A stretch of DNA of 64,000 bases, taken from contig CM019063.1 of NCBI GenBank assembly GCA_009667805.1, positions 88,687,877-88,751,876 on the forward strand, given 5' to 3'. Below the pieces are notes generated by a model. It was given only the letters and a program-made list of their open reading frames with translations, made no database searches and was not told the DNA's origin. Made by a program: the position numbers and the translations under genes. Shown piece by piece: positions 11,816 through 22,960 of this stretch. How positions within the stretch are numbered: position 1 is the first letter of the stretch; each line of letters opens with the position of its first letter. The stretch comes from Leptobrachium leishanense. Lineage: Eukaryota; Chordata; Amphibia; Anura; Megophryidae.

Positions 11816-11935
11816 ACATGTGCTGAGGACCATCGATTTTACACATATAACCAAGAAAGTTTTTCCGGAAAGTATTATTCCCATAGGCAAGTTGAGAGAC
11901 TTACGGTATACTATATGTTTTGTATTGAGCTACAG
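11816..11935 (-). repeat. right arm of inverted repeat with flipped core
   Basis: Partner of 10397-10515. Reading inward to outward it has gtgctgaggacc, the core (acatataaccaagaaag...), then gtattattccc, ggcaagttgagagactt and ttttgtatt. The outer blocks are reverse complements of the left arm and the core is not. Confidence 0.75.
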
Positions 11936-12090
11936 TACAAATATCCTATGAAAAGGGAGGAGGTCAGCTTATTTGAAGTTTATGGTTCTAAAATCAACTA
12001 TGACATCTTCACAGACACTACAGCACATAAAGTCATGGGGACATTTTTAAATATTTCCCAGGAAAAAATGTTAGGATGATATTTAATGTT

Positions 12091-13022
12091 TTAAAAGGGC
12101 ACTGCACTTAAATATTCGGCCAAATGCTGTTTATTTTTAATTTTTTTGTATAAATACTCACCTTTTCTCCTTCAGCACGCACTGCTCCTCTTCTTCAACT
12201 AAGGCTAGGGTCAGACAAATGCATTTTTCATGTCTACCGTCAAAAAGTGCGTTGATGCGCCCGAACGCATTTTTTTTTTCACGGAATACGCGATAGCGGT
12301 CATACGATGCGCAATTGCGGCCGTGATTTTTACTGATCCAAACCAGGAAACTTTGGGTGTCTGGACGTTATGTTGGCCGGACCTGAGCAGCGTCTGACGT
12401 CTCCTAATCACGCACACACGCCGTTATGCGGACGCAGCGCACTCTGTACGTCAGTACTAGCGGTTCGACATTCTTGCGAAAATGCGTTTGATTGCTGCTT
12501 GCGTTGCGCGGCCGAACTTTCGTGCGCCCGTACTTTGTGTGTGGGCCTGCATTGGACCTCATTTGCTGCTACCATGGCCGTAATAAAATGCGCCTAAACG
12601 CACGTTCGCACTACGTTTGTCTGACCCCAGCCTTAGGACTTCCAAACCGCAGAAGCTCCTGTAGCTCACAACGCAAGTTACTATATGCTGCGCCCATTGA
12701 TTTTCACTCAAAACTTGCACCCTTTCATACCCAAATTCCATAGTGCCTGTGCAGAACCATGGACTGGGGCTACGCATGCAGACAGAGAACCAACATATTG
12801 GCTGTTTTCTCTCTGAAAGGTAGCTGCTGCAATCAGAGACACGATGATGTCAGCACGAAGAGCGTGCTGACCTCATTGGTAATCGGGAGGCGGGATATTG
12901 AAATCCCATCTGCCTGATGATGCTTGTGGGAATGGAGGAAACTCTTCTGCTACACGCGGTGATATCTAAATAACGGCAGGGGTGAGAAGGGGGGGGCACA
13001 CCACACAGCCCAACCACTTTAA
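12091..13022. mobile_element. TTAA-bounded (T2-like) element carrying a nested MITE
   Basis: Begins TTAAAAGGGCACTGCACTT and ends ...ccaaccactttaa. The termini are only loosely complementary, so the right boundary is less sure. The start resembles 3663. A CpG-rich MITE (12203-12632) is inserted inside, so this element is the older one. No coding sequence. Confidence 0.5.
12203..12632. mobile_element. CpG-rich MITE 'A' (GGCTAGGGTCAGAC)
   Basis: 430 bp with termini GGCTAGGGTCAGAC and GTCTGACCCCAGCC. Flanks are TAA (left) and TTA (right). Across the family the flanks are TAA or TTA, which fits the TWA target of PIF/Harbinger elements. The interior is unusually rich in CG dinucleotides and partly palindromic (gcgcactctgtacgtcagtac is a constant landmark). 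The overlapping frames on both strands are by-products of the palindrome. Confidence 0.8.
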
Positions 13023-13343
13023 ATAACTAAAGTGGCCAAAGTGAATGTTTGGAGACCAGCAAATAAACACATTCGAAGGGCAATTTTTATGTGTGCATGT
13101 ATGTTACTTTTGTTAAAACTTTTAACAGCAAAAAACAAAAACAACCCAAAAAGAACAGATCCCCAGCCCATTTAGCAAAGATCCTACCAATACCCCCTCG
13201 TGATTGTTCTCTGTAGAATAATCTTAATACTAGAACGGAGAAGGACAGTTTATGGATGTTTTACATAATAAATTACAGACATAATGTACAAATATACCTA
13301 TAAATATCACATGTTCTAGTAAATCAATACAAAGTTAGACATA

Positions 13344-13520
13344 CAGGGTGATTCAGAGAAAGGTGAAAACCAAGAGAATTGTCAGGAGAAGAGAAAAATC
13401 TAGACCAAATAGCCGATTTGGAAAGAGAGATAAATGGGAGAATTTTTCTAGCTATTTTGACCTAGAATTTTCGCTTCTCCAGTCATTCTCCTGGTTTTCA
13501 CCGCTCTCTGAATAACCTTG
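13344..13520. mobile_element. short palindromic MITE, ATA duplication
   Basis: 177 bp, CAGGGTGATTCAGAGA ... CTCTCTGAATAACCTTG, flanked by ATA at 13341-13343 and 13521-13523. Same family as 11636 and 22203. Confidence 0.8.
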
Positions 13521-13523
13521 ATA

Positions 13524-15289
13524 CTGTATCCATGAACACGAGCACCATGTTTTAGAATTCCAACGACATAGAATCATTTATTTCCACTATCTTACTAAAC
13601 AAGTTTTCATTAGGAGCTACATTAGTCTGATTGATTTTGTTCACCAAATAAAAGTAATGTTAATACCATCGCAAATGTTACATTATAGGCCATTCCATTA
13701 CCTCAAAATTATCAATCTGCTACAGTATAAAAGATGAAAACTGGTTATTTCTCCAAATGAATATTTAATTGTGCGGCAGGTTTCGCTGCAAATGTGGAAT
13801 ATCAGATCCCTCGCTCGACAATGGTATATGGAAATTTAAAAACTCATGACAAGTCAATCTTTACAATAAATGAATTTGTCTGGGTCTTAATGGGGCACAT
13901 TTTGCTTAAAGGGTAGAGACTTGAGCACAGCCTCTGCGAGAGATAACATAAGAGCACATGCTTACTGCAACTGCATGAAATGTTATTGGATTTTTAGAGA
14001 AGCCTACACTGATGAATTATTTATCAGCTAATACAATATTCAGTTTGATGACTGATCCATTGGTTTCATTTGGAAAGTAAAAATGATTAATGGGCAGGGC
14101 CGTTTCCATAGGAAAATCACAACACACACAAAGAAAAGCAAGTAACCAATTCTTTGCTGGACACATGTTCACAACAGTGAACGTTTATCTGGTGTTTATA
14201 TATTTAAGAATCCTTTAACCGCTGATATATCATTATAACAGTGTGGTTTTAAAATGTAGCAGGTATTCTCATCTTAAAAAAAATAAATAATAATTAACGG
14301 AATGTTTACAATACACGCATGTTCTCTTCAGAATAAAAAAATAATACAAAGCCACACACAGAAGACGAATGCAATAGCAACCCAGCTGCGTGTGTTAATG
14401 AGCTTCATTTTTTCTTTCCTAATCTACAAAGACTATATTGCCCATTTATAGTGTAACTGTATTAAAATAGCATCTGTCGGAATATTCTGTAATAGAACTG
14501 ACATCTGCCAGAGATATAATATAAAAAGAGATACTGAAAGAAAGAAAAACAATCTTAACTGTAACAAACGTAGTTCTCGGAGGCCGGTCTTTTCTATGAT
14601 TTGCATTATGCTGTCAGAATTATGAAGATGTAAATTTCAATACAACTTCATTATACCGTCTGCTCTCTAATCACCATTCCGTAGATCGATGAGGGTTAAA
14701 CAAGGTCTCCTTCCCCCTTCCCCTTCATCCTTTCTATAGATCGCGCTGCAATATTGCTAATGTAAGTTCAATAACCACCAGCTGGATCCAGGGATTTTTG
14801 GCTGAAACCAAATATTATTTTGAGGAGAAAAAAAAAATGAGAACAAGAGAAGAAACGCTGGAATGCTCTCAAAATAAGCATAGCTGAGCCGGATTGTAAA
14901 ATTATAAATCCAGGTTTATTTTAGGGAAGATTATAGATTATAGAACAACCTAGATCTCTTAGAATGGCTGCAGATGTAATGGTAAGACCTTTACTCTCCA
15001 CATGGTATTGTTGCAGACCTTTGGCAAGTCAACTGTATGGAGTTGGGAATTCTTGTCCGTGGTGGAAAGAGATTATATAGGAGAACCAGCCTTTACCTAC
15101 TAAGATGTCAAAAGGATGCCAACAGGATGCCAACAGGGCTGCCTCTTAAGGTTGGCAACAGATAAATAATGAACCTGTAGAGCATTGGTGGGAAAGTAAG
15201 GGGAGGATTATGCTTGGGGGAAAATGGTAACAACTGGAAACTGACAGCCAAACTATGGACATATGTACCGGCTGGGTGGAGTAGAGGTA
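13524..15289. other. unique noncoding sequence, probably intronic
   Basis: No repeat, tandem array or convincing frame recognised. AT-rich with few stretches of simple sequence. It lies downstream (on the minus strand) of the candidate first exon at 17391-17457 and would be intron 1 if that exon is real. Conserved noncoding elements are possible but need an alignment. Confidence 0.4.
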
Positions 15290-15480
15290 ACATCACTGCT
15301 GTATTACCGTGGATACATGAGCTTCAATCCCGGCAAGAGCGACTCTCCAGTAAGTGTCCTTGGGCAAGACACCTACCGGTACATACTCGCCACCCAGGAC
15401 ATACTTAAAACTGAGAGAAATCTCAATGTATCCTTCCTTGTAAAATACTTTCTTAATTTTATTTTTTTTAAGAAGATACA
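15290..15480 (+). repeat. dispersed repeat with 'gtgtccttgggcaagacacc' core
   Basis: The segment around 15325-15475 is the reverse complement of 58838-58945: cagtaagtgtccttgggcaa, cgccacccaggacatactt, gagaaatctcaatgtatcc. Two copies in opposite orientation show it is a dispersed repeat, SINE-like in size. The class is not assigned. Confidence 0.6.
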
Positions 15481-17390
15481 ACCCCCACAACATGCAATGT
15501 TTCGATAACCTTTGCCCTATATCATATGCTGGGAAACTGTGGATAGAATAGTTAGGAAAGCAGAAAGTTGGGGGTTGTTGAATATAAATAGGACTTCAAG
15601 CTACTGTAGGCGTACAATGGTGAGGAGAGCAAATAGTGGTCTGTGATCGCAGAGGTTGTTTCCTCCTACTGGATCGAAAAACAGAGAAGATCAATAAAGA
15701 GAACACAGGACAAACTGTCTCCGCAGACAAATCGTTTTCTCGATTTATTAAAAAAGTAGCCTGCGTGCCATTGGACTCGTTCTGAAAACCTATAACAACG
15801 ATAAAAGGTGAACAACCCTGAAGTTTGCCAATAGCCAGGGATATATTATTCTACAACTAGGTACGGGAATACAGCCGGATCAACAATATCCATGTAGCCT
15901 TCCCGAGCGATTCTTTTCAGTCAGCTGTACATCCTGCCAGCAGCACATTTGCAGATGTTCTGAATCAAAGGGCTGTCGGAAAAAATAAAAAACAGCAACC
16001 GGCAAGGGGTAGAATGATGAAGCCCTGTCTGATGCGAGAGAGATTGGATTTATGTTATGGATGCGGTCACTCCCATTGCGATATTTATATTAATTTGGGA
16101 GATCAGATCGGCGCTGTTCACACAGTTTAAAGCCCCAAAGGCTTCATTATCTTTCAGTCAGGGAAAACGAACTACACGCTCTGTTAAGCACTAATCTCAC
16201 ACAATCCTTTCATCTTCTCACCTCATCCCTGCACTCAATAACAAAAATTATCTTTATTAAAACAAGACCTATTGGCCTTTACCTACAATGGCAAGTAAGG
16301 GATGCACAGCGGGGAGCGAGACGCTGTCTATTACAGGATGATGCGCTTATTTCCATTAGATTGCATTAGGGCTCATTTATTATGAGTAAACATCAAGTCT
16401 CAACTATGGTGCATGAACCCTGGACAACTTATCATATGGTAACTAGGAAACCACGACAGACAGACAGACCTACATTAATTAACTGATCTTACTGTATTTT
16501 CCTAACCTGCATATCATTAACCCTTTGAGTACCGGGGGTATGTACATTTACCTGCTTTCCAACACCCAATGTACCAACAACTTCTGAAGGTAAAGTGCAG
16601 CGTTCCTTGAAAACCTCCCACCCCAAAGACCCTAATTCTCAATAGTAAAAAGGAATAAATGAGTTTTGCGCTAAATGGTAAATGCGTCTTAATTACAAGG
16701 TAATTATACATCTCAAAATTAGAACACGATTTTTAGATTCAACTATTCCATAGTTTTGCCTATTGCGTCCGGTATCATTAGAATTATTTGTTTATTTGTA
16801 TTGCGCCAAGGTGCAGTGCAAGGGTTAACTAACAATTCTCAAATTCCCTGCTTATTCAATAATCCATTCAATGTTTGGATGAGGCGCACAGGACTTTGAC
16901 TCCTGGGACTTCAGACACCCGGCGCTGAACCGACAGAAAGCAGACCACAGAGTACATGAAGGGAATAAAAGGAAAGGTTGGAAAAAAGCGAAAAAAAGAT
17001 TAGGACAGTGCAGCGGATGGATATTGAAATCCTCCTAAAGCTCTGATAGAGATTACAGCTAAACTATGTCATCTAATTAAGACCAATTGCTGAACAGAAG
17101 CGGTTTGCAGATGGCATATTCCGTAATCCGCTTCGGAATGAAAATCATGCATTAACTCATTAGTTCTTGACCCCGGTTCACACAACAAAATCATCAGAAT
17201 TTGCCTGGATGACCTCATGTCCCAGCTGCACATCATGCAGACTCTCCCTGTCCCAGCTCTGGGAGATGATGCTCTCACTCCTCTCCCCGCTTTATACAGA
17301 CACACTCTCTGAACTCGCCCTGATTAAGTTATCCAGTGAGATAGGATGATGATAATAAAAAAAAATAAGCATCTGCCTTGTGGCACTTAC
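15481..17390. other. unique noncoding sequence, 5' part of a probable intron
   Basis: Contains the minus-strand splice donor at its right edge (GTAAGTG read on the minus strand from 17390). No repeat family recognised. The sequence is less AT-rich than the surrounding TE blocks. No further exon could be identified. Confidence 0.4.
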
Positions 17391-17457
17391 CTGTGACAAT
17401 GATGGGGACCCAACAGAAGACAAAGATCAGGAGATGGGTTGCCTCCCTGTAAAACAT
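17391..17457 (-). CDS. candidate first coding exon, signal-peptide start of an unidentified secreted or membrane protein
   Basis: On the minus strand an ATG (17455-17457) opens 22 codons. They give MFYREATHLLIFVFCWVPII followed by V-T: a short charged start and then a run of hydrophobic residues, as in a signal peptide. The frame ends one base into a Gly-type codon at a strong splice donor (CACAG then GTAAGTG, boundary at 17391), a phase-1 junction typical after signal-peptide exons. A TAA lies in frame two codons upstream of the ATG, and A is at -3, so the start is well defined. Upstream on the same strand are an A/T-rich stretch, the 61-bp minisatellite and a TATA-like site. An alternative is that the real exon begins at the acceptor-like TTTTACAG just after the ATG, making this an internal exon. 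I do not recognise the gene. The rest would lie leftward, outside the window. Confidence 0.45.
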
Positions 17458-17607
17458 TTTTTATTATTATTATCTGTAGTTTTATTTTATTAATGTTCAG
17501 AAGAAAAAAAAAAAATACAAAAAAAAATCCCTTGGTGAAAAAAAAAGTCTTATCCTTAAGTGGAGATGGGAGCTGTTTTATGTTCTTACACTCCCGACCT
17601 CCAGATT

Positions 17608-17985
17608 CAGGCAGCTGGATGAGAGGGCAAGTGGTCCAGTGAGAATCTGGGGTGGCTGGTGCACACAAGAGGCAGCAGGATGAGAGGGCAAGTGGTCCAG
17701 TGAGAATCTGGGGTGGCTGGTGCACACAAGAGGCAGCAGGATGAGAGGGCAAGTGGTCCAGTGAGAATCTGGGGTGGCTGGTGCACACAAGAGGCAGCAG
17801 GGTGAGAGGGCAAGTGGTCCAGTGAGAATCTGGGGTGGCTGGTGCACACAGGACGCAGCAGGGTGAGAGAGCAAGAGGTCCAGCGAGAATCTGAGGTGGC
17901 TAGTTCACAGTAGAGGGAGCAGGATGAGGGGGCAAGTGATCCAGTGAGAATCTGGGATGGCTAGCGCACAGAGGAGGCAGCAGGG
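17608..17985. repeat. 61-bp minisatellite, about six copies
   Basis: The landmark gagaatctgg recurs at 17641, 17702, 17763, 17824, 17885 (one change) and 17946, an exact 61-bp period. The unit contains gagggcaagtggtccag, ggggtggctggtgcacac and gaggcagcagg. The right-hand copies are more diverged than the left-hand ones. Because 61 is not a multiple of three, the repeat shifts frame each unit and does not code. If the exon at 17391 is a first exon, the array sits in its 5' untranslated leader or just upstream. Confidence 0.9.
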
Positions 17986-18140
17986 ATGCTGCTGTGAAGA
18001 TGAGTGAGAGCTGTATCCAGGATGAGTCCAGGGTGAGCTTCCCTGTAGCTGCTGGCTTGGAAACAATGAGACAGCAGCCTGCAAGCTCCCAGGAGCAAGG
18101 AGGGAGCCGTGCAGCCTGCACTGACAAGTCTGGAGAGTGC

Positions 18141-18155
18141 TCTGTATATAAACAC
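18141..18155. promoter_or_regulatory. TATA-like site near the candidate exon
   Basis: Plus strand reads tgtatataaacac, and the minus strand reads gtttatatacag. The plus orientation is the better match to TATAWAW, but the candidate exon is on the minus strand, so the direction is unresolved. The surrounding 18000-18260 is C/T-rich on the plus strand (ctcactccctctcccctgg). Inferred from sequence only. Confidence 0.25.
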
Positions 18156-18263
18156 AGTCGGCGTGCCTCTCTCACTCCCTCTCCCCTGGTCCTCCTGCTT
18201 TGCAGTTTGCTCACACAAGTAGCTCCTTCTGCTGGAAGAAAGAATGAAAAGACAAGGAGATAG

Positions 18264-19368
18264 GGGGAAAAATAGACAGAATGGGAATAGCTAGTTGCCC
18301 CTCCCAGCCACCTGCTCCTCCTGCTTAGTACATCCTCCTCACTCTTATTTTTTTTTTTTTGCTACAATGCTCTTGCCTTAACCACATCATCACACCTCTC
18401 CAGAGCTCATTGAAAATCACAGATGTCCTTGGTTATAGAGCTTAGAAATGGTCCATGGCACCAAAGGAAACACCAGAGCCTCTGCTGAATTCCTTCAACC
18501 CCCAATTCTACCTTTAGTACTCATTTCAGGAAAGTTTTATAAATAGATATGTTTTGTGTGTATTTAGACTTTTTTATAATCTCATGTTTGCACCTAATAA
18601 AGCTTAATTCCTTCAGAACACCAGACACTGTTTTGTTTTGATACACTGTTAAGATGTGAAACCATTAGACAACATCATGAGATAAACTGATTGGTATTTA
18701 TTTTGTAATTTTTTTGGGCTTTATTGAATGCCTGCTGGGAGTTCTAAAATAGAACCTTGATGTATTGATGCCCTTTATGCTTGCTACATTTGTAGCAGTT
18801 GCACAATAGACATAAAATGATAATAAAATGCAGCATGCCTTCAGCAAGTGCAGCAGATTACACTATAATTAACATGCAGATGCTACTCAGATTCTTTTTG
18901 AGCTCTTCTTCAGCATAAATACACTTATGTAATAGGCAGAGGAGAAATAGTTTGTGTCATTGGAAAGGGAGCTCGGGGAATGTAATATATTCAGGAGCAA
19001 AAGTTTTATCATCTTATTTCATGGAAGATATATCACAGATGAAGAGGAGAATATCAGAGGAAATGGTTCAATTTAAATAAAGGTAGTAATATTTCTCCGG
19101 CATGGCCACTAGCTACAAATTTAAAAACCTAAAGCTTCTTGGAAAATAAAATACCCAGTGATGAGAAGTAACGAGCGGCTTTATGATAAATACACGGCTG
19201 AGCTATAATATATGGATGAGCTGTCTGGGGAATTGTTTTATCATCCTATACTCTTAATATGTGCAGCCTGGACTTTAACTCGTTTAACCATGCATCCCCC
19301 AATTTATTGTGTAACCCCTGCAGTGCCAGAATGGCGTGCATTTTATTCCTGACTTCATAGTTGCTACC
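18264..19368. other. unassigned sequence upstream of the candidate exon
   Basis: AT-rich, apparently unique, with a poly-T run near 18348. No frame or repeat recognised. Confidence 0.4.
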
Positions 19369-19371
19369 TAA

Positions 19372-19798
19372 AGCTAGGGTCAGACGAACGCAGTGCGAAC
19401 GCACGTGCAGCTGCACTTTATCACGGCCGTAGTAGCAGCAAATGACGGCCAATGACGGGCAATATACTAAGTACGGCTGCACGAAAGTGCGGCCACGCAA
19501 CGCAAGCGGCAAACAAACACATTTTTTTCGAGAACGTGATACCGCTGGTACTGACGTACAGAGTGCGCTGCGTCCGCTAGTGGCATGTGTGCGTGATTAG
19601 GAGACGTCAGACGCTGCTAATGTCTGGCCAACATAACGTCCAGACGCAAAAAGGGTTTTATTGATGATCCATACAAAATCACGGACGAAAATGCGCATCG
19701 TATGACCGATATCGCGTAATCCGTGAAAAAATATGTCCATTCGTTCGAACGCACTTTTTCACAGACGACGTGAAAAATGCGTTCGTCTGACCCTAGCC
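19372..19798. mobile_element. CpG-rich MITE 'A'
   Basis: 427 bp, AGCTAGGGTCAGAC ... GTCTGACCCTAGCC, flanked by TAA on both sides (19369-19371, 19799-19801). It carries the family landmark gtactgacgtacagagtgcg. The perfect 3-bp duplication supports a TWA-target (PIF/Harbinger-type) origin. Confidence 0.85.
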
Positions 19799-20071
19799 TA
19801 AATGGCTCAAAAATCAGATGCACTTAACCCTTAGGTCGCTGGAGATTGAGTGCACAAACCATGCAGTGAATACGTTTTATCCCCATCTCACGTCATTAGA
19901 ATATATTAGTTCTTATTGTTACTAGAATAGGCTCCCCCGTCCAATCTTATACCCTGCTTGGTTATGTTTCTCATCCACCAATATTTTTAATTCTTTAATT
20001 GCACTAATATTAACCTCTTCGTGATGTAGGATTATGCAAACCATAAGATGTTGTAGTAGCTTCAATTAAAC

Positions 20072-20715
20072 CATTGCTTCCCAAACCTGTCCTCAGTACC
20101 CTCTAACACAGGTGTGGGCAACTACGTCCCTCCAGATGTTTTGAAAATACATTTCCCATGATGCTCGGCTGCTCGTTAGGTTTGCAGAGCCGCTAGGGAA
20201 ATATAGTTCCGAAACATTTGGAGGGCCAGGGTTGCAGAGTCCTAATTTATAGGAATATTTAATATTACAATATGTCATTTTGCTGCCCTGTCCTGGGATA
20301 CTTGTAATTAATAGAAATCCTGGTGTGATTTGTTTCTGATTTAATCATTTTATAACTATCTATCAGAAACAAATGACACCAGGATTTCTATTAATTACAA
20401 GTATCCCAGGACAGGGCAGCAAAATTACATATTGTAATATTAAATATTCCTATAAATCAGGGCTCAGCAACCCTGACCCTCCAAATGTTTTGGAACTATA
20501 TTTCCCTTGAGGCTCTGCAAACCTAACGAGCAGCCGAGCATCATGGGAAATGTATAGTTTCTAAACATCTGGAGGGCGTATTTGCCCACACATGCTCTAA
20601 CAGGCCATATTTTACAGATGGAGAATGCAGACTGAATCCTGCAATCACCTGTGCTTCAGATATCTGGCAAACCTGGCCTGTCAGCGGGTCCTGAGGACAG
20701 GTTTGGGAAACACAG
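20072..20715. mobile_element. hAT-type MITE (TTCCCAAACCTGTCCTCAG), host of a second MITE
   Basis: Ends cattgcttcccaaacctgtc and gacaggtttgggaaacacag, with flanks AATTAAAC (20064-20071) and AGTTAAAC (20716-20723) matching at 7 of 8. The interior (tcagatatctggcaaacctg) recurs at 25997-26054, confirming a dispersed family. It was cut by the younger element at 20109-20594. Confidence 0.7.
20109..20594. mobile_element. hAT foldback MITE inside another MITE
   Basis: 486 bp, CAGGTGTGGGCAA ... TTTGCCCACACATG, flanked by perfect 8-bp copies CTCTAACA (20101-20108, 20595-20602). Nearly the whole element is a palindrome: the left arm (ccctccagatgtttt ... tcctgggatacttgtaatta) pairs with the right arm around a short loop near 20350. 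The first frame on the minus strand is a by-product. Confidence 0.85.
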
Positions 20716-20723
20716 AGTTAAAC

Positions 20724-21735
20724 CTTTCAGGCACATGACATGAAAATATCAAGATAAAAAAGGATTTTATTTTAAATCTAAAGCCTTTAAACACACTGTA
20801 ATGTAATCTGGACAGTTACAGGAGGTTTTAATCTAAAAATGCGGTTTCAGATTGAAACAACTATGCCTGAAAGGGTTAAGAAGTTAAAATAAGAAAAAAA
20901 AATAACGAATACCTCCCGGTTTTATTTTTCACGCCTATCCTTTTTGATTGTATGATTATAGCCATCTGATGAAGTATTATTACGGTTCCCTCTTCTTTCC
21001 CTTTGTTGAAAAACTAGCTATAAAACTAACTATACTATAATTAACAACAATTTTAGAGACACAATAGCTTTTGTTGCAGTGTCTCCACTTGTACATGCGA
21101 GTCGGAAATATTTATGAAATACTGTCTTTTGTGCGAGCGGATGAATGTATGTAATAGATTTCCATGGTTATGGAAATGTTTTATATAACATAACCATGGA
21201 AATGTATTATTATAAACCTAACGCCCTTAATTCTAACCCTAACAGAGTTATCAGATGCCAAGATTTTTTTTTTTGTCCTCCCTGTGCTGCAGCCAGAGCA
21301 AAAATTGCTGCAAGAGTAATGTTTAAAATCATGTGTAACACCTTCCTGTTACATAGCGGGGATTCTTCAATCAGCATGGCAAAGCTCAGACACCTAATGT
21401 GTATTGCCTAAGGCATAGTGTTAATAATACAAGGTCATTTTCAATGAACAATTAAAGGATCATCCTTCTAGAAATTGAATCAAAATAGGCTATTTTAAGA
21501 GGAGGAACAAAAAATAGAAATGCACAGCAGGAGCGAAATCTACCGCTGATTTTAAACCAATAAAGAATTTTAAATTGCTTAGCAAAAAAAAAAAAAAAAA
21601 AAAAAAATGTAATACAGAATGTGTATAAAAAGAGGCAAATAACTGAGTATTTCTCCGTGCTTCGGGTTTCTACCAGTCTAATGGAAGCATGAAAAGGACA
21701 AATTCAAACCAGTACTGACAGCGCCCCCATGCAGT
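20724..21735. other. unassigned sequence with a 25-bp poly-A run
   Basis: Contains an inverted pair around tccatggttatg / cataaccatgga (21161-21200) and a poly-A tract at 21583-21607. The poly-A could mark the tail of an old retroposon, but nothing recognisable precedes it. Confidence 0.4.
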
Positions 21736-21739
21736 CTTT

Positions 21740-21930
21740 AATATAGAAAAAAAGTGGTTTATATAACCAAAAGCAGCAAATAAAGTTATTATAGAGCGGC
21801 AGCATATTCCGCAGCGCTGTACAATGGGCACAACATAGACAGGGTTATGATACACTGAACAACGTTTTGACAAACCAGTACAGGAGGAAACGAGGGCCCT
21901 GTTCCTGTGCGAACTTACAGTCTCTGGACT
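21740..21930. repeat. dispersed repeat, 'gcgctgtacaatggg' type
   Basis: Includes ttccgcagcgctgtacaatg, gagggccctgttcctgtgcg and cttacagtctctgg, phrases I associate with an abundant amphibian dispersed repeat. A second, shorter copy is at 34445-34580 (gtaccgtagcgctgtacaat ... gcttgcagtctgagag). The open frame across 21670-22053 (minus) runs through this repeat and is not a gene. Confidence 0.55.
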
Positions 21931-22202
21931 CCCTTTATTTGTTACAATACTGTAGATCTGGAATGAACCAAGAAGTGACTCCTTCCATTTAATCTTGCAA
22001 TGCTTCAACCTTCTACGGTAAACACTGCCCAGTAGAGGAAGGCATTTCTCCATAATATAATTGTAAGAGATATTGCAACTAATGGTGTCGGTGAATGTAC
22101 ACGTCTCATTCTGCAGCCATAGAAACCAATTTACTAAACCAAGAGTTGATGGCGCGATGCCCCAATATAGCTATGTTCCACTTGCAGCTCATAAAAAACT
22201 GT

Positions 22203-22382
22203 CAGGGTTATTCAGAGAAAGGTGAAACTCGAGAACCTTTGGAGAAGTGAAAATTCTAGGCCAAAATAGCCAAACCAAAAAAATCCTCCCAGTTATCTCA
22301 CTTTCCAAATCGGCTATTTTGACCGAGAATTTTCACTTCTCCAAAAGTTCTCCAGAGTTTCACCTTTCTCTGAATAACCCTG
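22203..22382. mobile_element. short palindromic MITE, TGT duplication
   Basis: 180 bp, CAGGGTTATTCAGAGA ... TCTCTGAATAACCCTG, flanked by TGT (22200-22202, 22383-22385). The arms carry gaactttt/ggagaagtgaaaattct-type text shared with 11636 and 13344. Confidence 0.85.
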
Positions 22383-22960
22383 TGTGAAAGAAGTAGCTGG
22401 CAAATATCACTCACAGTCCCTGGAGATGGTGTACAAAATTATTCTTATTCTAACACCGTGATTAGCGGGCATTTATGCCTGCATAGGCTAGCAAGGCCTT
22501 GGCCTAGGGCAGCAGATTAGTGGGGGAGATGTCATTTTTCTGAATACATGCTGAGTGAGAGCAAAGACTGTCAGGGGGAGAAACTTCAAAAAACTGATTC
22601 TCCTAAATATTAGAGACGTGCAATTTGTTTCCGTCCGAATTGAAATTCGGACAAAATTCACCACTTTCGTGGTTCGGGAGCATTTCCGAAAACGAAATAA
22701 TCGACCACCCGAAATTTCGGATCTATTAGTTGATTCGGATCATTTCAGGTGATTCGAATCAGTTGGTTTTTTGCTTTTTTATGACTTATTTCATTTTTTT
22801 ATTGCTTATTTAAGAATGGGAAGTAGATTACTACCAATAGAATGAAAGTTTATTTTTTAATTATTCTTTTAGGATTTTATTGTCATTTTTTCGGGTGAAA
22901 TTTTAGGTTTCCTAACTTTTTGGAAGAAACAAGGCTTTTTAACCCATAGGTTTCAATGCA

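Noticed and set aside
17387..17874. Pro/His/Cys-rich frames through 17387-17874 (minus)
   Set aside because: They are translations of the 61-bp minisatellite, whose period is not a multiple of three, so the same peptide appears in successive different frames.
21583..21607. Poly-A run as a retrogene tail
   Set aside because: No coding remnant, target duplication or known SINE/LINE end was found next to it.
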